48,971 nucleotides of DNA from Phormidesmis priestleyi ULC007 (GCF_001895925.1 NZ_MPPI01000037.1:1-48971), one strand, 5' to 3'; numbered from the stretch's first letter, positions 1 to 6,492 are shown. Numbers and translations: made by a program. Notes: generated by a model not told the origin, from the sequence alone.

Positions 1-393
1 CCGCTTGCCGTTGAGGACTCGCACCCAGGGGTTGGGCTTTGCTCCATCCTCCGTCGGGTCGCCCAGATGCCGAAACTCGCCGCACTTCGGTAGCGTTGTT
101 AAGTCAATGATCACTTTCAGCGGACTGTCAGAACGGGATAGATGCTGTGCCATCTGTTTCAGCACCGTTTGGCGAGTGGTTCGCAGCACCGACCGGGTAG
201 ACCACCCATAGATATTTAGAAATCGACTCAACGCACTGGCAGATTTTATCGGGCAATGTTGGGGCAAAGCATGACCGGACGCATCTAAAAACAGTCCGAG
301 TAGCGCACTGAAGCTGGTTTTCTGATCGGAACTAGGCATCAATCCGAGTAGAGCGTACACTAATCCTTGGGCGTGTTCCAAGATGGTTTCCAT
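1..393 (-). pseudogene. Transposase N-terminal part, IS4-like, cut by window edge
   Basis: The minus strand reads open for 131 codons from ATG at 391-393 to the first base of the window. The protein contains LTTLPKCGEF followed by WVRVLNGKR, which resembles cyanobacterial IS4-like DDE transposases where an Asp lies in an IDLTTL-type strand. Only the N-terminal third is visible, so it cannot be said whether the gene is intact. It abuts an IS630 remnant, which suggests nested insertions at this end. The IS family assignment is from memory of motif style and is moderately sure; that it is a transposase is more certain. Confidence 0.6.
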
Positions 394-504
394 AACCGTC
401 CCATTGAAATGTTTCTACGCCCTTTCTTTCAGACTTTGAGCTTTTTGGCAACCCCTTGTTGAGACTGGTGCAAGATCTGAGTTACCGTTTTCTAACACCG
501 CTAT

Positions 505-828
505 GATGAATTTGTTTCTTGAACAAGGGGCTGAGGATTTTGCTGATTTTTCGTGGTGATGCAGGTGGATGGTGCTTCTTATCATCGTTCTGGAGATTTG
601 CTCATTCCTGAGAATATTCGCTTGATTTTTCAACCGCCTCGCAGTCCTGAACTTAATCCAACAGAACATATTTGGGAGGAGATCCGAGAGAAACATTTCT
701 ACAATCGAGCCTTTGAGACGCTAGATGCGGTCAGCAATACTCTTTGCAAAGGCTTAAAAGAGCTGATGGACTTACCTGAAAAAATCAGTTCGATGACCTA
801 CTTTCCACATCTCCAAATGACGACTTAG
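505..828 (+). pseudogene. IS630-family transposase C-terminal remnant, frameshifted
   Basis: The reading frame from 559 gives QVDGASYHRSGD, then FQPPRSPELNPTEHIWEEIR, the last catalytic block of IS630/Tc1-like DDE transposases (the Glu after the NPxE motif), and it ends at 828. The preceding piece, MNLFLEQGAEDFADF from 505, belongs to the same protein but lies in another frame and runs into TGA at about 556; one base is missing near 549. The N-terminal two thirds are absent. No terminal repeats are visible. This is a dead fragment. Confidence 0.75.
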
Positions 829-916
829 AACGCGAAACGGTATTAGACATCTATACAATTAATCATCGCTCCAGCAATACCTACCTCTAGTGCATGGCTC
901 TTGCTCTAGACAGCGC

Positions 917-1081
917 TCAGATGCCCTGATCGCTTGTCGGCACCCCTTTCTTCACCAACCAATCTCGAATCGCCTCCTCCAAAGCCGCAGCTTGTGTAAG
1001 TTCCATTCGCGCACAAGCCACCTCAAAGGCAATCTTCAGGTCTTTGGGAAGTTTGCCCCGCACTTCTCTAGTTTCCGCCAT
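917..1081 (-). CDS. Small ribbon-helix-helix-like protein
   Basis: A 54-residue ORF starts at ATG 1079-1081, with an AGGG-type ribosome site about 5 nt upstream on the minus strand, and stops at 917-919. The layout is a short basic strand (REVRGKLP), then two helices (KDLKIAFEVACARM and LTQAAALEEAIRDWLVKKG), as in CopG/ParG-type ribbon-helix-helix DNA-binding proteins or antitoxins. It is divergent from the gene at 1218, and the space between them holds repeated TTTACGTCAT elements that could be its operator. No toxin partner is recognised beside it. The fold is inferred from the pattern. Confidence 0.6.
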   Translation of the reverse strand: MAETREVRGKLPKDLKIAFEVACARMELTQAAALEEAIRDWLVKKGVPTSDQGI

Positions 1082-1148
1082 ATGACCCTATTGCTTAATT
1101 CGGGCTTCATTCTCACATGACGATTTAGAGAAAGTTCAATCTTCCTTA

Positions 1149-1181
1149 ATGACATTTACGTCATAGCGCCTTTACGTCATA
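1149..1181. promoter_or_regulatory. Operator-like repeats in divergent promoter region
   Basis: ATGAC-N6-GTCAT forms an inverted repeat at 1149-1164. The 11-mer TTTACGTCATA occurs at 1155-1165 and again at 1171-1181, a 16-nt spacing. The site lies between the divergent RHH gene (917-1081) and the small gene at 1218. Autoregulation by the RHH protein is inference. Confidence 0.45.
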
Positions 1182-1217
1182 ATGTAAGCAGATTTTTGTT
1201 CATCTGCTCCACTGCAT

Positions 1218-1502
1218 ATGCCGCTTAGTGATCTGCCGAAAGGCTTTCCAGCCACTGTTCCATCTCCCAAATTTCAAATTGGCGATTACATCTGCTGGCA
1301 GCCTCAACCGACCAAAGACTTTGGCATAGTTACTGGACTTCACTATGCCTCTGCTCAACCTCTGCATAGCTGGGCTTGGAAATACACCGTTTGGCTATCT
1401 CTGTCCAGCCCTTCCCAAAGATGGATTAAAAGCGATATGGCTTGGGAGTCGGATCTTGAGCTTGTTCCTATCACCTACGATCTCACCCCGGAACAGCCAT
1501 GA
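1218..1502 (+). CDS. Hypothetical protein, 94 aa
   Basis: I do not recognise a named family. The protein has the block FQIGDYICWQ, then DFGIVTGLHY and WKYTVWLSL, a beta-rich pattern like a small SH3-like barrel that might bind protein or nucleic acid. It overlaps the next gene by 4 nt (ATGA at 1499-1502), implying an operon with translational coupling. It is the first rightward gene of the cargo block, and its promoter probably lies in the repeat-bearing gap at 1082-1217. Confidence 0.55.
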   Translation: MPLSDLPKGFPATVPSPKFQIGDYICWQPQPTKDFGIVTGLHYASAQPLHSWAWKYTVWLSLSSPSQRWIKSDMAWESDLELVPITYDLTPEQP

Positions 1503-1807
1503 GCTTGAGAAATCTGGGAGGACGAGAGCAAGCCTTGCTCAATCTCTATTGCAACTGTCAGTTTGGCATGTCTCCAGCCGATTTCTATGCCAAGTGGAAT
1601 GTTACCCATGCTCAAATCGCGGCAATCTGCGGCTGCTCTGAATCCACTGTCGATCGCTGGTTCCAGCGCAGCAGAAGCAGTCAGCCTCCCGAAACCATTT
1701 ATCTTAGACGGCTGGCCGAGATGGACTTTCTCTGGGAGAACTACGAGCCAATTCCAACCCCGATAAGGCAACAGCTTTGCAGGAGCGATCGCCGTCAACC
1801 TTCATAA
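1499..1807 (+). CDS. Helix-turn-helix domain protein, 102 aa
   Basis: The start codon overlaps the upstream stop in ATGA. Residues about 36-56 (THAQIAAICGCSESTVDRWFQR) form a textbook helix-turn-helix of the homeodomain-like/transposase-resolvase type. The rest is helical with conserved aromatic residues (FYAKW, FLWENYEPIP). It is probably a small DNA-binding regulator of the cargo block. It is not CvkR-like: no MerR-type wing or dimerisation helix is evident. Function beyond DNA binding is unknown. Confidence 0.6.
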   Translation: MSLRNLGGREQALLNLYCNCQFGMSPADFYAKWNVTHAQIAAICGCSESTVDRWFQRSRSSQPPETIYLRRLAEMDFLWENYEPIPTPIRQQLCRSDRRQPS

Positions 1808-1811
1808 AATT

Positions 1812-1826
1812 CCCGCACCGTGCGGG
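1812..1826. promoter_or_regulatory. Perfect GC-rich dyad, possible operator
   Basis: CCCGCAC-C-GTGCGGG is a 7-bp inverted repeat around one central base. It lies just after the HTH gene and 75 nt before the gene at 1901. A one-base loop argues against an RNA hairpin and for a protein-binding dyad, but this is inference. Confidence 0.35.
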
Positions 1827-1900
1827 TATGAGTTTGCTCTCCTAATCAAAGCCTCCTTTAATGGGTTGAATAGTACAACTGCTCGAACCTCCAGCACCTT

Positions 1901-2527
1901 ATGAGTAAACTTGCACTCCAGGAAAACTCAGCCGCGATCGGCAACCAGTTAAAGGCTGAAATTTTGATTCAAGGAACCAAACCCTTGCTCTGGAATCACC
2001 TACAGCCATCCGAATCATTCGGCAAACGTCAAGAGCGCGGTGGCACGGCGGGTAATGACCCAACCGAATGGCAGCGAAATGTTCTGTTCACCGAAGATCG
2101 GCAGCTTTATCTTCTGCCCACTCACATCTTTGGCTGCTTCCGCGATGCTGCTAAATACACGAAGCGAGGTAGAAGCAGCCTCATGAGCCAAATGGTTTCT
2201 ACGTTGCAGGTACAAGACCGCCGCATCTACATCAACCGGTATCTGCCAGAAGAACCCATCAAAGCCAGCGAAGATATTGAGCAGGAAGTCTATATTTTCA
2301 TGAGGGTTGTCAAAAATATTGCGACTCGCGGACACAATATCCGCTACCGGGTCGCTGCTGCTCCTGGGTGGTGCTGCTCCTTCACCTTGCTGTGGGATAA
2401 AACCATCATTTCTAGGCAGGAGATGGAAGCTGTGGCAATTGATGCAGGCAAGCTTGCCGGACTGGCTGACGGGCGATCGATTGGCTACGGCCGCTTCGAG
2501 GTTTTGAATTTCTCTATTCAGGCATAG
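1901..2527 (+). CDS. Phage-like conserved protein with C-terminal GRF motif
   Basis: This 208-residue protein begins with ILIQGTKPLLWNHL (21-34). It continues with LYLLPTHIFGCFRDAAKYTKRG (69-90) and ends in GRSIGYGRFEVLNF (191-204). By memory, this order (a strand with G-x-x-PLL, an AAK helix after a LP-x-x-I turn, a terminal glycine-rich GRF strand) is shared with an uncharacterised protein of bacterial and archaeal phages. The glycine-rich finish also recalls RAMP/Cas7-like folds, but that is speculative. It is followed by the HNH nuclease gene at 2636, and the two probably form a unit. Function unknown. Confidence 0.55.
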   Translation: MSKLALQENSAAIGNQLKAEILIQGTKPLLWNHLQPSESFGKRQERGGTAGNDPTEWQRNVLFTEDRQLYLLPTHIFGCFRDAAKYTKRGRSSLMSQMVSTLQVQDRRIYINRYLPEEPIKASEDIEQEVYIFMRVVKNIATRGHNIRYRVAAAPGWCCSFTLLWDKTIISRQEMEAVAIDAGKLAGLADGRSIGYGRFEVLNFSIQA

Positions 2528-2635
2528 CTACCTAAGAGATCAAAAAGCATTACCTCTTGACTCGGCATGCTTCGGCAAGGCTAGGCGTAGGTTCGGCATG
2601 GCACGGTGACACCTTACTTCAACTGAGATTAAAAG

Positions 2636-2950
2636 ATGACTTGGACAAAACGCCAACATCCGGCACTATGGCACGAAACGTGCAAACAAATCTGGCAAAG
2701 AGACGAAGGGCGCTGCCAAGGACCACACTGCCAGCATCAGCCACTGAACTCTCTATCTCTGAAGAATGCTCACATTGACCACATTCTGGAAGTTTCAAAA
2801 GGTGGCTCAGATGCAAACTCTAATCTGCGAACGCTCTGTCGGCGCTGTCACTGCCTGCGATCCAGCATTGCCCACCAAGGCATGATTGGGGCTGCGCTTA
2901 GCGACGGTGTGATTCCTCCAAATTGGCGAACACTCGTCTGGGAAGGCTAG
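2636..2950 (+). CDS. HNH endonuclease
   Basis: This 104-residue protein carries a complete HNH/McrA-type motif. It has a metal-binding pair C27 and C32, then AHIDHI with H46, D48 and H49, Asn63 in the NLRTL strand, and C68 with C71-H72 (LCRRCH). All canonical positions are present, so it should be catalytically competent on DNA. The gene follows the phage-like gene by 108 nt; that gap contains GCATGC- and GGCATGGCACGG-type partial repeats but no clear hairpin. It could be a nicking or homing-type nuclease carried as cargo or a defence component; the sequence does not settle this. Confidence 0.8.
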   Translation: MTWTKRQHPALWHETCKQIWQRDEGRCQGPHCQHQPLNSLSLKNAHIDHILEVSKGGSDANSNLRTLCRRCHCLRSSIAHQGMIGAALSDGVIPPNWRTLVWEG

Positions 2951-2997
2951 AAAACTCTGCGATTTCCCTACACTTGCACTACTCTCTCTTTAAACCT

Positions 2998-3273
2998 ATG
3001 ACTGACTCAACCTCCACCCATTATTTAATCGATCGCGAAGAACTCCTGAGAATCCGGCAGATCAAGCTTCTAACCAACGATCGAGACTACGTTTTCTTTG
3101 CCCTCCAGATCGACTATCCGGCTAAACTCAACCCCACTATAGAAGTCAGCGCTTTTTGCGAACGATGGGAACTGAGTGATGGAAATTTCTATAAAGCGCT
3201 GGGCGAACTCCGCCAAAAAGGGATTGTCGTCTCGATCGCCAACAGCCTAAATTTGCAATTTCAGTCTTCCTAA
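2998..3273 (+). CDS. Small winged-helix-like protein
   Basis: The 91-residue reading from ATG 2998 is preferred over an in-frame upstream start inside the HNH gene. The block VSAFCERWELSDGNFYKALGELRQKGIVV reads as helix, turn, recognition helix and wing, as in winged-helix DNA-binding domains. The protein is short and ends right after the wing, so it may be an N-terminal remnant of a larger replication or regulatory protein. It is the last cargo gene before cas12k, and the gap to cas12k is 145 nt. Confidence 0.5.
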   Translation: MTDSTSTHYLIDREELLRIRQIKLLTNDRDYVFFALQIDYPAKLNPTIEVSAFCERWELSDGNFYKALGELRQKGIVVSIANSLNLQFQSS

Positions 3274-3418
3274 AATAGTTTAATTGTACTATATTAGTTC
3301 TCAAACTCTACATGCACAAATTTTCTGGACTGGAAGTGAGTCGAAAAACAATTCGAGCGCAGTTAGTAGCAACAGAATCCCGTCGCCAAGCCATCTAGCA
3401 ATTGATGACATAACCCTT

Positions 3419-5174
3419 ATGAGTTTCATCACCGTCCAATGCCGTCTTGTCGCCAGTGAAGAGATTCGTCAGCAGCTTTGGCACCTGATGGCAGATAAAA
3501 ATACGCCTCTTGTGAACAAATTATTAAAGTCCGTCAGCCAGCACGATGACTTTGAAGTCTGGCAGCGCAATGGTACAGTGCCAGACAAATCAGTCCGAGA
3601 ACTATGTAACCCGCTCAAGGTTCATCCTCAATTTGAAGAGCAGCCAGGGCGTTTTTACACCTCAGCTAGTTTGATAGTGACGTACACCTACCAATCCTGG
3701 TTGGAATTACAGCGAAAACGTCGCCGGAGCCTGGATGGGAGGCAACGCTGGCTCAATGTTGTCAAAAGTGATGCTGAGTTAGTTCAAATGAGTGGCTGTA
3801 ACATTCATACAATTCAAAACAAAGCAAAAGAAATTTTGGCACAACTCAATGTACAGTCTCCTGGGGCACAGAATCAACCTAAACAGAAACGCAAGAAAAA
3901 ACAGAATTCAAAAGCCAATGGCGATTTAATGAGCGCGCTGTTTCAAGCGTATGAGACAGTAGATGATGCCTTGAGCCGTTGTGCGATCGCCCACCTACTC
4001 AAAAATGATTGCCAGGTCTGTGAACAGGAGGAAGATCCAGAAGCCTTTGCTCAACGCATCCACGGCAAGCAGAGAAGAATCAAAGAACTCGAAGCGCAAT
4101 TAGCCAGCCGATTACCCAAGGGACGTGACCTCACAGGCGAAGAGTTTTTGGAGGTGTTATCGACTGCGACTGCCAAGGTTCCAGACGATACCATTGAGCA
4201 GATGCTCTGGCAAGCAAAATTACTGGCAAAACCTGCAACTTTACTTTATCCAATTATCTTTGGAAGCCAAACTGACTTACGATGGTCAACTAATGAAAAA
4301 GGGCGGATCTGTGTTGCTTTTAAGGCAAGAGAGCAAACAAGAGGGGGAACCCTGGCAAGCAAACTACCTCACCTTACACTGCTCTTTAGATACTCGGCTC
4401 TTGAGGGCTGAAGGCGTGGAACAGAAACGGCAGGAAGGGATCAGCCGTTTGAAAAAACAGCTAGAAGAGGCTAAAGATCCAGAAGAACTCACTGAGCATC
4501 AGCAGGCATATCTCAAACGCCAGCAATCCACTCTGACTCGCTTACAATGCCTTCCTCAACGCCAAGGTAAACCTCGCTATCAGGGGCAACCGGATATCTT
4601 TGTAGGGGTCAGCATCGGACTTATTAATCCCGTAACCGTTGCGGTTGTTAACGTCAGAACGGGTCACGTTCTTGCATACCGCAGTGTCCGTCAACTTTTG
4701 GGTGACAACTATCGATTATTCAATCGTCATCGGCAACAGCAGCAGCAAAATGCTTTGAAGCGGCATAAGAATCAGACTAAGGGCTATACCCATCAACCTT
4801 CAGAATCTGAACTTGGGCAGTATGTCGATCGCCTGCTAGGAAAATCCATCATTGAATTAGCGCAGCAATTCCAAGCAAGCGGTATTGTCTTACCCCATAC
4901 CCAGAATTTGCGAGAGCATCTGGCGGCTGAAATCAACGCAAGAGCTGAGCGGAAATCCGATTCTAAACAGGTACAAAACAAATATGCTAAGCAGGCTCGG
5001 ATCAGCATCCATCGCTGGAGTTACGATCGCCTTCTGACTGCAATCCGCGCTCAGGCAGAAAAAGCTGACATGACGACTGAAACTGCAACTCAGCCCCGTC
5101 AGGGAACCCCTCAGCACAAGGCAAGAGATGTAGCGATCGCTGCCTATCATTTTCGACAGGTTTCCTCGAATTAA
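3419..5174 (+). pseudogene. cas12k: Cas12k (type V-K effector), internal deletion and frameshift
   Basis: Cas12k is the nuclease-dead effector that guides Tn7-like TnsB/TnsC/TniQ insertion using a crRNA:tracrRNA pair. The start MSFITVQCRLVASEE and the blocks LWHLMADKNTPL, QPGRFYTSA, RCAIAHLLKN and LPKGRDLTGEE match the family closely. The C-terminal half, in the +1 frame, has GEPWQANYLTLHC, GQPDIFVGVSIGL (RuvC-I with the Asp absent, as in all Cas12k), AYRSVRQLLG, SELGQYVDRLL and HRWSYDRL. Between KGRICVAF (about 4300-4320) and EGEPWQ (about 4341) some 55 residues found in other Cas12k proteins are missing, and the frame changes, so the first frame ends at TGA 4409-4411. The two parts sum to about 585 residues against roughly 640 normally. 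It is almost certainly non-functional. Confidence 0.93.
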
Positions 5175-5415
5175 GCAATCAAAATAGTACGACCGAACCT
5201 AGACAAGTTAATATGTGAGACAACAGCGCCGCAGTTCATGCTCAAAAAGCCGCTGAGCTGTGAAAAATGAGGGGTCAGTTTGACCGTTGTAAGACGGTCG
5301 TGCTTTCCGCCCCTAAATAGTTGCCCGGTCACTGACTGCCATCCTGGCTATTATTCATTTTTGAACAATGGATGGGGATCGGAATAAGTTGCATTGAAAA
5401 GAGTCTCTCCTCCAA

Positions 5416-5556
5416 TAGACCTTTTGCGTCGTAAGCTAAAAAATGGCTAAAAGCTTTACGGGTCAGGCATTTCAGCTATTAGTGCCAGAAAACGGCTACA
5501 AGTCTTTTGACATATAAGTTTCAGGGCAATTTCTTCGCTATCACGCAAAAGGTCTA
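5416..5556. mobile_element. 141-bp MITE inside the tracrRNA locus
   Basis: TAGACCTTTTGCGT at 5416-5429 is matched exactly by its inverse ACGCAAAAGGTCTA at 5543-5556. The ends include TA, so a TA target duplication as made by IS630/Tc1-mariner-type transposases is likely. The interior has no ORF and holds further partial stems around GTAAGCT/AGCTTTAC. It separates the 5' stem region of the tracrRNA from its GGTGCGCACCCAGC region. Confidence 0.8.
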
Positions 5557-5623
5557 ATGTAACGCAGGTGCGCACCCAGCAGAAGTGACCCTAGCCTTCA
5601 GCGATGAAGGTACAGCTTAGTCT

Positions 5624-5759
5624 GTAGTAGAGTTGTTGCGAAATAAGCTTGAAAATGCCTAAAAGCCAGTCATGGCAGTCGTTTTAGGCAGTTCAGTGAA
5701 AAACCTCTAGAGGCTTACAGCGTAGAGGTTTCAGCGGCTTTGAGCGTTATTTAACAACA
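5624..5759. mobile_element. Second small inverted-repeat element in tracrRNA locus
   Basis: GTTGTTGCGAAATAA near 5632-5646 is mirrored imperfectly by TTATTTAACAAC near 5748-5758. AGTCT occurs on both sides (5619-5623 and 5760-5764) and may be the target duplication. The interior contains two hairpins, GCCTAAAA/TTTTAGGC and AACCTCT/AGAGGTT, and no ORF. It splits the tracrRNA upstream of the CCTCCGATCAAGGAGG hairpin. The exact ends are uncertain by several bases. Confidence 0.6.
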
Positions 5760-6014
5760 AGTCTTTGGCGGCTATTAATTGCCTCCGATCAAGGAGGAGT
5801 CCTCCAATTATTTTTGGCAAACCGAAGCGAGGACAAAATCCCTGGGAGGTTAGCCAAAACGTTCCGAATCCTTTTGAGATCTGACTTCTAGAACCTTTGT
5901 TGAAGACAACAGGCGATGGTTACTGCAAATGGAAGCTGCTTATTGCAAATGTCAACGCAGCTTTGGTAGTTTCCTTCTAGAAGGGCAGGCTGGGTAAAGG
6001 TTCCAGCTCTGGGA

Positions 6015-6285
6015 GTCGCAGTCAGTCTCCCAGAGAGGGGAGGGCTGAAGGTCTTACGTTCGCTATGACCCCGAAGAGGGCGAGAGTCGCAGTCAGTCTC
6101 CCAGAGAGGGGAGGGCTGAAAGCTGCCTATCCCCTTTGAGCAACACCCGCAGATATGGTCGCAATCAGTCTCCCAGAGAGGGGAGGGCTGAAAGCCGTAC
6201 ATCAAATAAAAAGCGAAAACGATCACAATTGCTCTTAGGAGGGCTGAAAGGAGCACACCCTTGGTAGATGGCGACACTAATGCGC
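6015..6285 (+). CRISPR. Type V-K CRISPR array: three repeats plus shortened repeat
   Basis: Repeats of 37 nt lie at 6086-6122 and 6158-6194, with a 36-nt version (one A lost near its end) at 6015-6050. All share GTCTCCCAGAGAGGGGAGGG and end in CTGAAAG, like the GGGTTGAAAG end of other V-K repeats. Spacers of 35 nt are at 6051-6085, 6123-6157 and 6195-6229. A shortened repeat ending at 6250 then introduces the self-targeting spacer. The third full repeat has one internal substitution (GTCGCAATC). No cas1 or cas2 is nearby, as usual for V-K. None of the first three spacers matches elsewhere in the window by eye. Confidence 0.93.
6237..6285 (+). other. Shortened repeat and tRNA-targeting (homing) spacer
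   Basis: Only the repeat's 3' part survives here (GGAGGGCTGAAAG, ending at 6250), keeping the 8 bases that pair with the tracrRNA anti-repeat. The spacer begins GAGCACACCCTTGGTA (6251-6266), identical to 16 nt of the adjacent tRNA-Thr on the minus strand; identity stops at base 17. A short match behind an atypical repeat is the known form of the homing crRNA in V-K CASTs. The remainder of the spacer runs into the first TnsB-type repeat of the transposon end. Confidence 0.9.
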
Positions 6286-6402
6286 GAAAAGCATTCTGTT
6301 GGCAACTTACGACATTAATGTGCGAAATAATGAGGTTGTGTAGCAGTTTGACCGAAAACGACACTAATGTGCGAACAGTGACATTTAATGTGCGAACGTA
6401 CA
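6273..6402. mobile_element. CAST transposon end with four TnsB-type repeats
   Basis: Four copies of a GACAnTAATGtGCGAA motif lie at 6273-6288, 6311-6326, 6360-6375 and 6380-6396 (the last with one extra T). The element ends at 6402; read from outside it starts TGTACGTTCGCACATTAA, and the TGTAC- start is typical of V-K CAST ends. The flanking TTTAG at 6403-6407 would be the 5-bp target duplication, which predicts the same pentamer beyond the unseen far end. No matching end was found elsewhere in the window. Confidence 0.88.
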
Positions 6403-6414
6403 TTTAGATTTGAA

Positions 6415-6486
6415 AGCCCGTGATCAGGATTGAACTGATGACCTCACCCTTACCAAGGGTGTGCTCTACCACTGAGCCACACGGGC
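6415..6486 (-). tRNA. tRNA-Thr (GGT anticodon)
   Basis: The minus strand gives acceptor GCCCGTG pairing with CACGGGC, D-stem GCTC/GAGC, anticodon stem CACCC/GGGTG around loop TTGGTAA (anticodon GGT), and T-loop GTTCAATCC. The CCA is not encoded. The gene is complete: the transposon sits 12 bp beyond its 3' end, so function is preserved. It is the target of the homing spacer. Confidence 0.95.
6451..6470 (-). other. Homing protospacer and GGTA PAM in tRNA-Thr
   Basis: Bases 6451-6466 on the minus strand equal the first 16 nt of the homing spacer. The four bases directly upstream on that strand (6470 to 6467) read GGTA, fitting the GTN/GGTN PAM known for Cas12k. From the PAM edge to the transposon end at 6402/6403 is 64 bp, inside the 60-66 bp window reported for V-K insertion. 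Confidence 0.9.
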
Positions 6487-6492
6487 ATAAAA

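Larger units (their letters stand above)
5215..5810 (+). ncRNA. Type V-K tracrRNA locus, interrupted by two insertions
   Basis: The stretch after cas12k contains AACAGCGCCGCAGTTCATGC, ATGAGGGGTCAGTTTGACCG with a TGACCG/CGGTC stem, then CAGGTGCGCACCCAGCAG. It ends in the hairpin CCTCC-GATCAA-GGAGG (5782-5797) followed by the anti-repeat AGTCCTCC (5798-5805). These are the landmarks of the Scytonema-type V-K tracrRNA in the right order. The anti-repeat pairs with GGAGGGCT of the CRISPR repeat over 8 positions with one wobble. About 600 nt is far longer than the usual 200 or so; two inverted-repeat elements (5416-5556 and about 5624-5759) account for nearly half. Transcript ends are inferred by homology. 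Confidence 0.85.

Noticed and set aside
1141-1200. Possible second CAST end in the TTTACGTCAT repeats
   Set aside because: The repeats lack the TTCGCACATTA core and a TGTAC terminus; they look like operators.
3312-3395. 27-codon ORF (MHKFSGLEVSRKTIRAQ) just upstream of cas12k, considered as a CvkR-like regulator
   Set aside because: Far too short for a MerR-type repressor and no HTH is visible; probably chance or a leader remnant.
3284-3418. 45-codon N-terminal extension of Cas12k
   Set aside because: MSFITVQCRL at 3419 matches the family N-terminus; the extension has no family resemblance.
5963-5999. Possible fourth, degenerate repeat upstream of the array
   Set aside because: About 16 of 37 positions agree with the repeat when ends are aligned and it would leave only a 15-nt spacer; too weak.
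5888-6403. 171-codon ORF on the minus strand across the CRISPR array
   Set aside because: It translates the repeats and TnsB sites (repeated QPSPLWETD), so it is an artefact of the array.
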